Shown piece after piece: positions 1 through 8,908 of a DNA stretch of 64,000 nucleotides (position 1 is its first letter; each line of letters begins with the position of its first letter). The notes beneath the pieces are model-generated. The model worked only from the letters and a program-made list of their open reading frames with translations, searched no databases and was not told the DNA's origin. Origin of the DNA: CAVQCJ01 sp963849365 (lineage in GTDB: Bacteria; Actinomycetota; Actinomycetes; Prado026); NCBI GenBank assembly GCA_963849365.1, contig CAWKHA010000004.1, positions 310,001 through 374,000 on the forward strand, written 5' to 3'. The position numbers were made by a program, and so were the translations under genes.

Positions 1-965
1 ACGTTGCCCAGCTCCCAGCGGGACGCCGAGTCGCACAGCGTGTCCTTCACCGGACCGCCGCCGTTCGCGAGGACGAAGTAGCTGCCGTCCGGCGCGATGC
101 TCACCTGCCGGACGTAGGTGTTGATGTTCGGGTCGGCACAGCTCGCGAGCAGCCGGGATGTCTGCCACGTGGTCGGCACGCCGCCCACGGCATCGATGAT
201 CGCGAGCTGGTTGCGGGGCAGACCGCGGACGGCCGTGAAGTTGCCGCCGACGACCAGCCTGCTGCCGTCGGGCGAGACGTCCAGGGTCGCAACCGCGGGA
301 GGAGTGCCGACCTTGAGCGTGCCGGTGACGGGCACGTTGAAGGACTCGACGGCACCTGTCACGGCATTCAGCACCACCAGCGAGCTGCGGAGCACGCCGC
401 TGACCTTGTCGAAGCTGCCACCGACGAACACCCGCCCTGCGCGCACCGCGAGGCTGTAGACCCGCTTGTTGGTGCCGTTCAGGTCGACCGCGAACGCGGC
501 CACCCGCGCACCCGTCAGGGTCAGCTCGGTGATGCCACGCTGAGTCGCGCCGTTCACGCTGGAGAACACGCCGCCCACGATGACGTCGGAACCGTTGGCA
601 GCCAGCGCGTCCACCCCGTGCCCGGCGGTCACGTCGCCGGCGGAGACACCCGCCAGGGTCGGCGCGAAGCCCGTGTCGACGAGACCGGTGGTCGCGTTGA
701 ACGCCGCGATGTACGGGCGTGAGTAGATCGTGCCGCCGCTGGCGTTCTGCACCTGGGTGAATGTCCCGCCGATGACGATGTCGCTGCCCACGGCAGCCAT
801 CGCGTTGACCTGTCCGTCGAGGACCTGCGGAGTCCACCCGGTGGGGGTGGAGCTGACCACGAGCGACTGGGCGGCGTCGACCGCGTGGGCGGCCGACGGC
901 GCGAGGATCGCCGACAGGACCGTTGCGAGTACGGCGGTCCCGGCGACCAGCGACGGACGGTGCAT
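1..965 (-). CDS. Secreted repeat (delta-60/beta-propeller-like) protein, 3' end outside window
   Basis: About 321 residues are visible; the gene runs off the left edge, so the C-terminus is missing. The start is ATG with a GGGAG ribosome site just upstream. Residues 1-29 form a signal peptide ending in an AHA-type site, so the product is exported. The rest holds repeated units of the form D(I/V)(I/V)(I/V)GG.F..V(N/S/R)G (for example SDIVIGGTF, SDVIVGGVF, GRVFVGGSF, SRLVVGGNF), typical of delta-60 or WD-like propeller repeats in actinobacterial surface proteins, which often carry PKD or other C-terminal domains. No enzymatic motif is seen. Its role, perhaps a cell-surface scaffold, is not determined. 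Confidence 0.75.
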   Translation of the reverse strand, partial: MHRPSLVAGTAVLATVLSAILAPSAAHAVDAAQSLVVSSTPTGWTPQVLDGQVNAMAAVGSDIVIGGTFTQVQNASGGTIYSRPYIAAFNATTGLVDTGFAPTLAGVSAGDVTAGHGVDALAANGSDVIVGGVFSSVNGATQRGITELTLTGARVAAFAVDLNGTNKRVYSLAVRAGRVFVGGSFDKVSGVLRSSLVVLNAVTGAVESFNVPVTGTLKVGTPPAVATLDVSPDGSRLVVGGNFTAVRGLPRNQLAIIDAVGGVPTTWQTSRLLASCADPNINTYVRQVSIAPDGSYFVLANGGGPVKDTLCDSASRWELGN

Positions 966-1162
966 GGACGGACACTCCCTCGGCTCGTTCGCTGCCGGTC
1001 GTCGCCGGCGATGTCACGCTGCGGTGATCAGTGATTCATTCTCCGTTCCCGACGCAGGCTTGCCCGTCCCCCGCACGGCGGGACCCTGATGCCCGACCGG
1101 GGTTGTCCGAGAGCCGAACGGCTGAGCCCGAACGGGTCATGCCCCGCCGCGCTCCGGAGGGC

Positions 1163-1192
1163 TTGACATGTGACCGGATGGTCACCTATTTT
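1163..1192 (+). promoter_or_regulatory. Promoter with embedded ArsR-type operator
   Basis: TTGACA (1163-1168) is followed after 18 nt by TATTTT (1187-1192). The spacer contains a perfect 6-4-6 inverted repeat, GTGACC-GGAT-GGTCAC (1170-1185). It lies upstream of the SRPBCC-ArsR operon, so autorepression by the ArsR product is the natural reading (inference). Confidence 0.6.
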
Positions 1193-1232
1193 CTGGGCAC
1201 CAAGACCGGAGCCGCACGACGGGAGAACCGCC

Positions 1233-1682
1233 ATGGAGAAGGTGTACGAGATCTACATCAAGACCTCCCCGGAGCGCCTGTGGGAGGCGATCGTCGACAG
1301 CGACATCCGGAGCAAGTACCAGTTCGGCGCCCGGGTGGTGTCGGACTGGACCAACGGGTCGCACTTCGAGATGACCGGTCCCGGCGCCCCCGGGCCGCTC
1401 GGCGAGGGCGAGAACCTCGAGGTCGACCCGCCGCGCCGGCTCGTCCAGAGCATGGTCGCGCTGTGGAGCGACGACGTGAAGCGCGAGGGGACCTCGCGGA
1501 TCACCTGGGAGATCGAGCCCGTCGGCGACGACTCCTGCCGGCTCACCGTGACCCACGACCAGCTGCGCGACGGCGCGCACGACGAGCTCTACGGCGGCTG
1601 GCCGATGATCCTCTCCGGCCTCAAGACCTGGCTGGAGACGGGCGAGCGCCTGACCACGCCCGGGTCGCTGCTGTACGGCTGA
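1233..1682 (+). CDS. SRPBCC (AHSA1/START-like) domain protein
   Basis: 149 residues. The chosen ATG has GGGAGAA 6 nt upstream and begins with a YEIYIKTSPERLWEA strand, the usual first strand of SRPBCC ligand-binding folds; longer open frames upstream lack a ribosome site and would overlap the promoter. The ITWEIEP.GDDSCRLTVTHDQL segment matches AHSA1-like proteins. Such proteins bind small hydrophobic ligands in a helix-grip pocket, and the ligand here is unknown. It is followed 3 nt later by an ArsR regulator, so the two are co-transcribed. ArsR-SRPBCC pairs are a common actinobacterial arrangement. Confidence 0.85.
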   Translation: MEKVYEIYIKTSPERLWEAIVDSDIRSKYQFGARVVSDWTNGSHFEMTGPGAPGPLGEGENLEVDPPRRLVQSMVALWSDDVKREGTSRITWEIEPVGDDSCRLTVTHDQLRDGAHDELYGGWPMILSGLKTWLETGERLTTPGSLLYG

Positions 1683-1685
1683 CCG

Positions 1686-2006
1686 GTGACCGACGACGGC
1701 CTGGTCTTCAAGGCGCTCGCCGACCCGACTCGCAGGTTGCTGCTCGACAAGCTGTTCGAGCGCGACGGCCGTACGCTCACCGAGCTCGAGGCCGACGTGG
1801 ACATGACGCGCTTCGGGGTCATGAAGCACCTGCGGCTGCTGGAGGAGGCCGGGCTCGTCGTCACCCGGAAGTCGGGGCGGGAGAAGCTGCACTTCCTCAA
1901 CCCGGTCCCGATCCGGCTGATCCACGACCGGTGGATCGACAAGTACACCGAGCGCCAGGTCTCGGCCCTGGTCGACCTCAAGGCCGAGCTGGAGAGAGCC
2001 ACGTGA
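1686..2006 (+). CDS. ArsR-family transcriptional regulator
   Basis: 106 residues with a GTG start. A winged helix-turn-helix spans most of the protein: FKALADPTRRLLLDKL at the N-terminus, recognition helix around TRFGVMKHLRLLEEAGLV, then the wing. No metal-binding cysteine motif of the ELCVC kind is seen, so it is probably not a metal sensor but the type paired with SRPBCC proteins. It is the second gene of the operon and likely represses the promoter at 1163-1192, which carries a perfect dyad between -35 and -10. A long hairpin follows immediately. Confidence 0.88.
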   Translation: MTDDGLVFKALADPTRRLLLDKLFERDGRTLTELEADVDMTRFGVMKHLRLLEEAGLVVTRKSGREKLHFLNPVPIRLIHDRWIDKYTERQVSALVDLKAELERAT

Positions 2007-2026
2007 GCGCCGGCGTCCGCACCCGT

Positions 2027-2080
2027 GACTCGTGTCAGACTCAGCCGGGGCTTCAGCCCCGGCTGAGTCTGACCCGAGTC
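2027..2080. terminator. Long hairpin after arsR
   Basis: Arms 2034-2051 and 2056-2073 pair perfectly over 18 bp around a TTCA loop. After one mismatch, GACTCG/CGAGTC (2027-2032 with 2075-2080) extends the stem to 25 positions. There is no U-run, as is usual in actinobacteria. The TCAGAC...GTCTGA core is shared with the hairpin at 58003-58046, so it may be a dispersed element as well as a terminator. Confidence 0.7.
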
Positions 2081-2094
2081 ATCGAGGAGCAGCC

Positions 2095-3558
2095 ATGCCC
2101 GAGCTCACCGGCGAGCAGATCCAGGCGATGCTCGACGCCTTCTACCCGTACAAGAGCACGATGCCGGTGCACGGCGCGATCCCGGCCAAGGGGGTCGACC
2201 GCGACGAGATCCTCGCCGAGGTCACGACGATGTCCCGGGCCGAGGACCGGCTCGGCGACAGCGGCAAGGTGTCCGGCTCGCTGTACCTCGGCGACCACGA
2301 GCAGTACGGGTTCTTGACCGAGGTCTACGCCAGGTACGCGCACGCGAACGTCCTGCAGCGCGACATGTACCCGTCCGCGACGAAGTTCGAGGGCGAGATC
2401 GTGGCGATGACCGCACACATGCTGCACGGCGACGCGGTCGGCGAGCACCACCCCGGCGAGCAGGTGAGCGGGCTGGTGACGGAGGGCGGCACTGAGAGCC
2501 TGATCGAGCCGATGCTGGTCTACCGCGAGCGCGGGCGGGCCCAGGGCATCACCGCGCCGGAGGTGATCATCCCGAACTCCGCCCACGTCGCCCTCGACAA
2601 GGCCTGCCACTACTTCGGCGTCAGGTTGCTGCGGGCGCCGCTGCTGGCGGACTTCCTGGTCGACGTCGACTGGGTGCGCGAGCACATCACCGCGAACACG
2701 GTGGCGCTGGTCGGATCGGCGGGCTCGTACCCGTACGGGCTGGTCGACCCCATCGAGGAGCTGGCCGCGCTGGCGACCGAGCACGACCTCGGGCTGCACG
2801 TGGACGGCTGCCTCGGCGGCTTCATCCTGCCTTGGATCGAACGGCTCGGCGTCGACGTCCCGCCGTGGGACTTCCGGGTGCCCGGCGTCACGTCGATCTC
2901 CGCGGACACGCACAAGTTCGGCTACGGCCTGAAGGGCACGTCGGTGCTGCTCTACCGCAACGCCGACCTGCGCCGGCTGCAGTACTTCACGTTCCCGGAC
3001 TGGCCGGGCGGGCTGTACGTCTCACCGGGCATGGCCGGCAGCCGGTCCGGCGGCCTGCTCGCGGCGACGTGGGCGGCGCTGCTGACGACCGGCGAGCAGG
3101 GCTACCTCGATGCGGCCGAGGCCATCCACGGCACCGCGCAGAAGATCAAGGCCGCGGTGCAGGCCCAGCCGGAGCTGCGCCTGTTCGGCGACGGCCAGAC
3201 CTTCCACGTCGCGTTCGGCGCGGCACGGGCGGAGGCGGACGGCGGCATCGACATCTTCCTGGTGAACGACGCGCTGACGCAGCGGGGCTGGCGGATGAAC
3301 CCGGACCAGCTGCCGGCCGGGCTGCACTTCTGCGTGACCCGCCCGAACACCCGACCGGGCCTGGCCGAGGAGTTCGCCCGCGACCTCGCCGAGTCGGTCG
3401 CGTACGCGGTCGAGCACCGCGGCACGCCCGCCGGCAGCGGCGCGCTCTACGGGTTCGCCGGCACCCCCGGCGGCGCCGACATCATGCGGTTCCTGATGGC
3501 CGGCGCGCTGGACGCGATGAACGCGCTGCCGCCGGGCGTCGAGCCGACGACCGCCTGA
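2095..3558 (+). CDS. PLP-dependent lyase of the sphingosine-1-phosphate lyase family
   Basis: 487 residues; ATG with GAGGAGC 4 nt upstream. This is a fold-type I PLP enzyme, group II decarboxylase superfamily. The HVALDKACHYFG segment, LHVDGCLGGF (PLP-binding Asp) and SISADTHKFGYGLKGTS are the signature of sphingosine-1-phosphate lyases; Lys274 is the expected Schiff-base lysine. The AGSRSGG and late GALYG motifs also fit that family. Family members cleave phosphorylated long-chain amino alcohols to a fatty aldehyde and phosphoethanolamine. Bacterial members exist, but the substrate here is unknown. Unlike eukaryotic forms, no N-terminal membrane helix is seen. The FGGY kinase gene starts 2 nt after its stop, so kinase and lyase are probably one pathway. 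Confidence 0.85.
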   Translation: MPELTGEQIQAMLDAFYPYKSTMPVHGAIPAKGVDRDEILAEVTTMSRAEDRLGDSGKVSGSLYLGDHEQYGFLTEVYARYAHANVLQRDMYPSATKFEGEIVAMTAHMLHGDAVGEHHPGEQVSGLVTEGGTESLIEPMLVYRERGRAQGITAPEVIIPNSAHVALDKACHYFGVRLLRAPLLADFLVDVDWVREHITANTVALVGSAGSYPYGLVDPIEELAALATEHDLGLHVDGCLGGFILPWIERLGVDVPPWDFRVPGVTSISADTHKFGYGLKGTSVLLYRNADLRRLQYFTFPDWPGGLYVSPGMAGSRSGGLLAATWAALLTTGEQGYLDAAEAIHGTAQKIKAAVQAQPELRLFGDGQTFHVAFGAARAEADGGIDIFLVNDALTQRGWRMNPDQLPAGLHFCVTRPNTRPGLAEEFARDLAESVAYAVEHRGTPAGSGALYGFAGTPGGADIMRFLMAGALDAMNALPPGVEPTTA

Positions 3559-3560
3559 GC

Positions 3561-5126
3561 GTGGCCCCGGGTGCAGCCTGGCTGCTGACGGTCGACCTCG
3601 GCACCAGCGGGCTCAAGGTCGGCGCGGTCGCCGAGTCAGGCGAGATCCTCGGCTCCACGCACTGGGACATCAGCACCGAGCTGTCCGGCGGCGGTGGCGT
3701 CGAGCAGGACACCGCGCAGTGGTGGGACGGCATCCGCGCCGGCGCCCGCGAGCTGCTCGGCTCCGGGGCCGTGGACCCCGGCTCGGTCAGCGGCGTGGGG
3801 ATCACCGGGCAGTACGCGTCGACGGTGCCGGTCGGTGCGGACGGCGCGGCGGTCGGCCCCTGCCTGACGTGGGCCGACGACCGCGGCGGACGGCTCGCGC
3901 GCAGCACGTACGGCGGGATGGCAGCCGGCTACAAGCCGACGGCGATCGTCCCGTGGCTGCGGTACACCGGCGGCGCGCCGTCGCCCAACGGCGCCGACCC
4001 CAGCGGCCACGCCTTGTTCCTCAAGCACGAGCGGCCGGACCTGTACGCGCGCACGAAGGTCCTGCTCGAACCGGTCGACTTCGTCGGGCTGCGCTTCACC
4101 GGACGCGCCGCCGCGACCCCGGCCTCGATGGTCGCGTCGTGGCTCACCGACAACCGGTCCGGGCGGCCGGCGCAGTACGTCCCGGCGCTGGTGCGCATGG
4201 CCGGGCGCGACAGCGACCGGCTCCCCGAGCTGCTCCCGTCCGGGTCGCTGCTCGGCCCGGTGCAGCCGTCCGTCGCCGCCGAGCTCGGGCTGCCCGACGG
4301 CGTCCCGGTCGTGACCGGCGTCCCCGACCTGCATGCGGCGTACATGGCCTCCGGCACCGTCGCAGACTTCGGCGCGCACATCACCATCAGCACGACCTCG
4401 TGGGTGTCGTGCGCGGTGCCGTTCAAGAAGACCGACGTGCTGCACCAGATCGCGTCGGTCCCGGGCGTGCGTCCCGGCCAGTACCTCATGATCGACAACC
4501 ACGAGACGGCCGGGGTGTGCCTGCAGTGGCTGCGCGACGGCGTGCTCGCGCACCCGGCCGGCTTCGGGCCGGCCTGGTCACCCTCGTACGACGACCTGGT
4601 GGAGCTGGCTGCGCGGTCCGAACCCGGCTCCGGCGGCGTCGTCTTCACGCCGTGGCTCAAGGGCGAGCGCTCCCCCGTCGACGACCGGACGCTGCGGGCC
4701 GCCTTCCTGAACGTGTCGCTGGGGACCGACCGGGCCGACTTCGTCCGCGCGGTGCTCGAGGGCGTCGCCTACAACATGCGATGGCTGGTCGAGGCCGCCG
4801 ACAGGTTCGCCGGGCGGCGGCTGGAGCCGCTGCGGGTGCTCGGCGGCGGCGCGCAGTCCGACCTGTGGTGCCAGATCCACGCCGACGTCCTCGGCCGCCG
4901 GGTGGAGCGGGTGCCCGACCCGGCGTTCGCACAGCTGCGCGGCGTCGCCCTGTACGCACTGGTGGCGCTGGGACGGCTGCAGCTGGAGGGGGTCCCAGCG
5001 CTCGTCCCGGCCGGGCGTGTGTTCGAGCCGGATCCGGCGGCCGCAGCGGTGTACGCACCGCTCTACCGTGAGTTCACCGGGGTGTACGGGCGGCTCAAGA
5101 GCATGTACCGCCGCCTCAACGGCTGA
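3561..5126 (+). CDS. FGGY-family carbohydrate (xylulokinase-like) kinase
   Basis: 521 residues; GTG start 2 nt after the lyase stop. The N-terminal phosphate-1 loop is [13 protein letters not shown], followed by GVGITGQ. The C-terminal ATPase half has TTSWVS (phosphate 2), [14 protein letters not shown] and [20 protein letters not shown]. These are hallmarks of FGGY kinases, which phosphorylate sugars and polyols such as xylulose, glycerol, erythritol or autoinducer-2. The substrate cannot be read from sequence. Being translationally adjacent to a lyase family that acts only on phosphorylated substrates suggests that this kinase may supply that phosphate (inference). Confidence 0.85.
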   Translation: MAPGAAWLLTVDLGTSGLKVGAVAESGEILGSTHWDISTELSGGGGVEQDTAQWWDGIRAGARELLGSGAVDPGSVSGVGITGQYASTVPVGADGAAVGPCLTWADDRGGRLARSTYGGMAAGYKPTAIVPWLRYTGGAPSPNGADPSGHALFLKHERPDLYARTKVLLEPVDFVGLRFTGRAAATPASMVASWLTDNRSGRPAQYVPALVRMAGRDSDRLPELLPSGSLLGPVQPSVAAELGLPDGVPVVTGVPDLHAAYMASGTVADFGAHITISTTSWVSCAVPFKKTDVLHQIASVPGVRPGQYLMIDNHETAGVCLQWLRDGVLAHPAGFGPAWSPSYDDLVELAARSEPGSGGVVFTPWLKGERSPVDDRTLRAAFLNVSLGTDRADFVRAVLEGVAYNMRWLVEAADRFAGRRLEPLRVLGGGAQSDLWCQIHADVLGRRVERVPDPAFAQLRGVALYALVALGRLQLEGVPALVPAGRVFEPDPAAAAVYAPLYREFTGVYGRLKSMYRRLNG

Positions 5127-5182
5127 ACCGCCGCCGTCCTAGACTCCGAGCCAGCCGGCCCGGACCAGCTCGGAGGAAGCCC

Positions 5183-6958
5183 GTGCACAAGGTGCTGATC
5201 GCCAACCGCGGCGAGATCGCGGTGCGGATCGCCCGCGCGTGCCGGGACGCCGGGATCGGCGCCGTGGCCGTCTACGCCGACCAGGACCGCGACGCGCTGC
5301 ACGTCCGCAGCTGCGACGAGGCGTTCGCCCTCGGTGGCTCGACGCCGGGCGAGACCTACCTCGACGTGGCCAAGCTGCTGGACGTGGCGTCCCGGTCCGG
5401 CGCCGACGCCGTGCACCCCGGCTACGGGTTCCTGGCCGAGAACGCGGGCTTCGCCCGAGCCGTGCAGGACGCCGGGCTGATCTGGATCGGGCCCCCGCCG
5501 GCCGCGATCGAGGCCCTGGGCGACAAGGTGCGGGCCCGGCACATCGCCGAGAAGGTCGGTGCCCCCCAGGTCCCGGGCACGGCGGACCCGGTCTCCGGTG
5601 CGGACGAGGTGGTCGCGTTCGCGACCGAGTTCGGGCTGCCGGTCGCGATCAAGGCCGCGTTCGGCGGCGGCGGCCGCGGCCTCAAGGTGGCGCGCAGCAT
5701 GGAGGAGATCCCCGAGCTGTACGACAGCGCGGTCCGCGAGGCGGTCACCGCGTTCGGGCGCGGCGAGTGCTTCGTCGAGCGGTTCCTGGACCACCCGCGG
5801 CACGTGGAGACCCAGTGCCTGGCCGACCGGTTCGGCAACGTCGTGGTGGTCTCGACGCGCGACTGCTCGCTGCAGCGCCGGAACCAGAAGCTCGTCGAGG
5901 AGGCACCGGCGCCGTACCTGACCGAGGAGCAGCGGGCCCGGATCTACGCCTCGTCCAAGGCGATCCTGGCGGAGGCGGGGTACGTGGGCGCGGGCACCTG
6001 CGAGTTCCTGGTCGGGACGGACGGCACGATCTCCTTCCTCGAGGTCAACACCCGCCTGCAGGTCGAGCACCCGGTCACCGAGGAGGTGTCCGGCGTCGAC
6101 CTCGTCCGGGAGATGTTCCGGATCGCGGACGGCGAGCCCATCGGTTACGACGACCCGGTGCTGCGCGGGCACTCCATCGAGTTCCGGATCAACGCCGAGG
6201 ACGCGGGGCGCGGCTTCCTGCCCTCGCCCGGTACCCTCACCCGGCTGTGCGAGCCGTCCGGCCCGGGCGTACGGGTCGACTCCGGCTACGAGCAGGGCGA
6301 GTCCATCCCGCAGGCGTACGACTCGCTGCTGGCCAAGCTGATCGTGACCGGCGCGGACCGGCGGCAGGCGCTCGAGCGGGCCCGCCGCGCGCTCGACGAC
6401 TACGTCGTGGAAGGCATGCCGACGGTGCTGCCGTTCCACCGGGCGGTGGTTCGGGACCCGGCGTTCGCGACGGACGACGCGACGCCGTTCTCGGTGCACA
6501 CGCGCTGGATCGAGACCGAGTTCGACAACACGATCGCGCCGTACACAGCGGCGGCCCAGCACGACGGCAGCGGCGACCCGGCCGAACGGGAACGGGTCAC
6601 CGTCGAGGTCGGCGGGCGGCGGCTGGAGGTCGTCCTGCCGGCCGGGCTGGGGGCCTCCGGGCGCTCCGGCGCCGACGGCGCGACCGGGGCCGGGGCGGCA
6701 CCGCGCCGGCGCAGGTCGGCCGGCCCGGGAACTGCCGTGTCCGGCGAAGCGTTGACCAGTCCCATGCAGGGCACGATCGTCAAGCTGGCCGTCGCCGAGG
6801 GCCAGGTGGTGGCCGTGGGCGACCTGGTGATCGTGCTGGAGGCGATGAAGATGGAACAGCCGCTCACCGCGCACCGCGCGGGGACGGTCACCGGCCTGAC
6901 CGCGGAGGTCGGCGCCACGGTGGCCAGCGGCACGGTCCTGTGCCAGATCAAGGACTGA
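5183..6958 (+). CDS. Acetyl/propionyl-CoA carboxylase alpha subunit (biotin carboxylase + BCCP)
   Basis: 591 residues; GTG with a strong GGAGGAAGC ribosome site. The order is the biotin carboxylase N-terminal domain ([17 protein letters not shown]), ATP-grasp with the glycine-rich [11 protein letters not shown] loop and [15 protein letters not shown], the carboxylase C-terminal domain, a short low-complexity linker (about 490-525), and a biotinyl domain with EAMKMEQ, Lys556 being the biotinylation site. It makes carboxybiotin from bicarbonate and ATP for acyl-CoA carboxylation. No carboxyltransferase (beta) gene lies nearby, so the partner must be encoded elsewhere. TAGACT 32-37 nt before the ribosome site region could be a -10, but this is weak. 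Confidence 0.92.
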   Translation: MHKVLIANRGEIAVRIARACRDAGIGAVAVYADQDRDALHVRSCDEAFALGGSTPGETYLDVAKLLDVASRSGADAVHPGYGFLAENAGFARAVQDAGLIWIGPPPAAIEALGDKVRARHIAEKVGAPQVPGTADPVSGADEVVAFATEFGLPVAIKAAFGGGGRGLKVARSMEEIPELYDSAVREAVTAFGRGECFVERFLDHPRHVETQCLADRFGNVVVVSTRDCSLQRRNQKLVEEAPAPYLTEEQRARIYASSKAILAEAGYVGAGTCEFLVGTDGTISFLEVNTRLQVEHPVTEEVSGVDLVREMFRIADGEPIGYDDPVLRGHSIEFRINAEDAGRGFLPSPGTLTRLCEPSGPGVRVDSGYEQGESIPQAYDSLLAKLIVTGADRRQALERARRALDDYVVEGMPTVLPFHRAVVRDPAFATDDATPFSVHTRWIETEFDNTIAPYTAAAQHDGSGDPAERERVTVEVGGRRLEVVLPAGLGASGRSGADGATGAGAAPRRRRSAGPGTAVSGEALTSPMQGTIVKLAVAEGQVVAVGDLVIVLEAMKMEQPLTAHRAGTVTGLTAEVGATVASGTVLCQIKD

Positions 6959-6960
6959 CC

Positions 6961-8340
6961 ATGCGTGCGGCCCGGGCCGCCGCCTCGCTCGGGGCGGCCG
7001 TCGCCCTGACCCTGGGTGCCCTGTCGGTCGCCGCGGGTCCTGCCGCGGCCGACACGACGATCGACCAGGCGGCAACGGCGCTGCAGCACCAGTACGTCTA
7101 CGCCGACCCGGCGGCCGAGGCGAAGCTCACCGACGCCGAGCAGCAGCTGCTGACGAACCAGGTCGCCTCCGCCGGCACACCCATCTGGCTCGCCGTCCTG
7201 CCCCGCTCGGTGCTGTCGGACTACGGCGGGTCGGCCCGGGAGGTCACGCTCGCACTCGCCCAGGCGGTCGGCGGGAGCGGGACGTACGGGATCGTCATCG
7301 GCCCCTCGTCGTTCTACGCCTACAACAACACCGGCCACCCGGTCGGCGACATCGCCGACAAGGCGGTCCAGCAGAACAGGACGGCCTTCGACGTGCTCAG
7401 CGCCTTCGTGTCGGGCGTGAGCTCCGCCTACGGGTCGGAGGCGAGCTCCGGCGCCGGCAGCGGTGCGTCCCGCGGTTCCGGGACCGCGATCGCGCTGCTC
7501 GTCCTGGTCGCGGCCGGTGGCGGTGCGCTGCTGATCGCGTCCCGCCGCTCGAAGAAGCGCGCGGCCGAGCGGGCGGCCGCCAACCTGGCCGAGGTCCGGC
7601 CGACCTTCGAGGAAGACGTGACGAAGCTGGGCGAGGACATCGACGCACTCGACCTGGACGTGGACGCGGCCACCACCACCGACCAGATGAGGCAGCGCTA
7701 CGAGCAGGCGCTGAACGCGTACGACGCGGCGAAGCAGGCGATGGACCGGTCCACCAGCACCATCGACCTGCCCAACGTCACCGTGGCGCTCGAGGAGGGT
7801 CACTTCGCGCTGGCCTGCGTGCGCGCGCTGGAGGCCGGCCAGCCGGAGCCGGAGCGGCGGGCGCCGTGCTTCTTCAACCCGCAGCACGGTCCGTCCGTGC
7901 AGGACACGTCCTGGGCACCACCGGGCGGCGCCGCCCGCGAGGTCCCGGTCTGCGCGGACTGCGCGGCGCGGCTGTCCCGCGGCGAGGACGTCGACGCGCG
8001 CACGGTGTCGGTCGGTGGCCAGCCGACGCCGTACTGGAACGCCGGTCCCCAGTACGCGGGCTACGCCGGCGGCTACTACAACAGCTTCGGCTCGGTGCTG
8101 CCGGCCCTGCTGATCGGGACGGTGCTGGGCAGCGCGATGGGCGGCGGGCTCGGCATGGGCGGCTTCGGCATGGGCGGCTGGGGTTGGGGCGGCGGCGGCT
8201 GGGGCGGTGGCTGGGGCGGATCGGGCAGCGGTGACATCAGCGGCGGCGGGGACTTCGGGGGCGGGGACTTCGGCGGCGGTAGCGACATGGGGGGTGGCGG
8301 AGACTTCGGGGGTGGCGGGGACTTCGGCGGAGGGAACTGA
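6961..8340 (+). CDS. TPM-domain membrane protein with glycine-rich tail
   Basis: 459 residues, beginning 2 nt after the carboxylase stop. It has an N-terminal signal peptide (about 1-31, ending AAADT), an extracytoplasmic TPM-like domain (WLAVLPRSVL, TYGIVIGPSSFYAYN), one membrane segment at about 174-195, a basic stop-transfer RRSKKR, and a cytoplasmic helical region. A pair of CPVC-like cysteines around CADCA and a very Gly-rich C-terminus (GGGDFGGG repeats from about residue 390) follow. TPM proteins have been linked to photosystem repair and to phosphatase-like activity, and actinobacterial roles are unknown. The Gly-rich tail is typical of this family. Confidence 0.8.
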   Translation: MRAARAAASLGAAVALTLGALSVAAGPAAADTTIDQAATALQHQYVYADPAAEAKLTDAEQQLLTNQVASAGTPIWLAVLPRSVLSDYGGSAREVTLALAQAVGGSGTYGIVIGPSSFYAYNNTGHPVGDIADKAVQQNRTAFDVLSAFVSGVSSAYGSEASSGAGSGASRGSGTAIALLVLVAAGGGALLIASRRSKKRAAERAAANLAEVRPTFEEDVTKLGEDIDALDLDVDAATTTDQMRQRYEQALNAYDAAKQAMDRSTSTIDLPNVTVALEEGHFALACVRALEAGQPEPERRAPCFFNPQHGPSVQDTSWAPPGGAAREVPVCADCAARLSRGEDVDARTVSVGGQPTPYWNAGPQYAGYAGGYYNSFGSVLPALLIGTVLGSAMGGGLGMGGFGMGGWGWGGGGWGGGWGGSGSGDISGGGDFGGGDFGGGSDMGGGGDFGGGGDFGGGN

Positions 8341-8344
8341 CGGC

Positions 8345-8515
8345 GTGAACGACTACCCGGCGATGACCGTCCCGGTCGACCACGTCGAGCCGGTGCCGCG
8401 ACGGGTGCGCGCCGTGCTGGCCCGGCGCACAGTCGTCGACACCACCAGGGCCCGGGACGTGTGGGAGTGGCCGAGCTACCCGCAGTACTACATCCCGGTC
8501 GACCTGGACGCCTGA
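8345..8515 (+). pseudogene. DUF427 N-terminal fragment
   Basis: 56 codons starting at a GTG 4 nt after the TPM gene. The product matches the start of DUF427 proteins (VLARRTVVDTTRARDVWEWPSYPQYYIP) but stops right after the YYIP motif. Full-length members have a further half-domain or a second copy of the domain. The following sequence does not clearly continue the family in any frame, so this is probably a truncated remnant. A functional micro-protein is possible but less likely. Confidence 0.55.
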
Positions 8516-8656
8516 ATCGCCGACCTCGACCTACGCACCGTGCGCCGGCACCGGGTGACCTTGGTCCCTGCCCTCGGGGCGCCCCGGACGCGACAGTGGT
8601 GGTGGGAGCCGAGGCGAAGGTCGCGCGGCGAGGTGCGCACCGGGGAGATGAGGGCG

Positions 8657-8908
8657 ATGACGACACCGTCGCCAGGCTGGTACTCCGATGCCGACAACTT
8701 CGCCAGGCGGCGGCACTGGAACGGTTGCGAGTGGACGGACGGCTCGGTCGACGCCGGCCCGGACCCGGACGGTGGCGAGGACCCGCGGGCCGGTGCCGGA
8801 CCGCAGCGCAGGGGCCTCAGGTGCGCTGTGCGGGACCGGTTCGTGGCCGTCCGTGCCCGGCTGCGGCGGCGCTCGCGACGAGCTCCCGGGCGGCGCGGAC
8901 GCCGCTGA
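8657..8908 (+). CDS. Small DUF2510-domain protein
   Basis: 83 codons from ATG 8657 (GGGGAG 9 nt upstream; an in-frame ATG at 8648 is too close to it). Residues 4-24 (PGWYSDADNFARRRHWNGCEWT) are a DUF2510 motif, a short actinobacterial module usually at the N-terminus of membrane or secreted proteins. What follows is an acidic then Arg-rich tail with no recognised domain, and it overlaps the convergent amine oxidase gene by 92 bp. It may therefore be a truncated relative that kept only the DUF2510 head. Confidence 0.45.
   Translation: MTTPSPGWYSDADNFARRRHWNGCEWTDGSVDAGPDPDGGEDPRAGAGPQRRGLRCAVRDRFVAVRARLRRRSRRAPGRRGRR

Noticed and set aside
966..1162. Possible gene or riboswitch between the repeat protein and the SRPBCC operon
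   Set aside because: Only short partial repeats (TGATCA/TGATTCA) are visible, with no convincing ORF or conserved structure.
2832..5126. Very long open frames overlapping real genes in other frames or on the opposite strand (also 5063-7075, 5239-8340, 13800-15902, 22481-24994, 33142-35817)
   Set aside because: Their products are Arg/Gly/Pro/Ala-rich without family motifs and mirror well-supported genes; typical of GC-rich coding DNA.
8220..8338. Glycine-codon tandem repeats as a repeat array or CRISPR
   Set aside because: They encode the Gly-rich tail normal for TPM proteins; no spacers.
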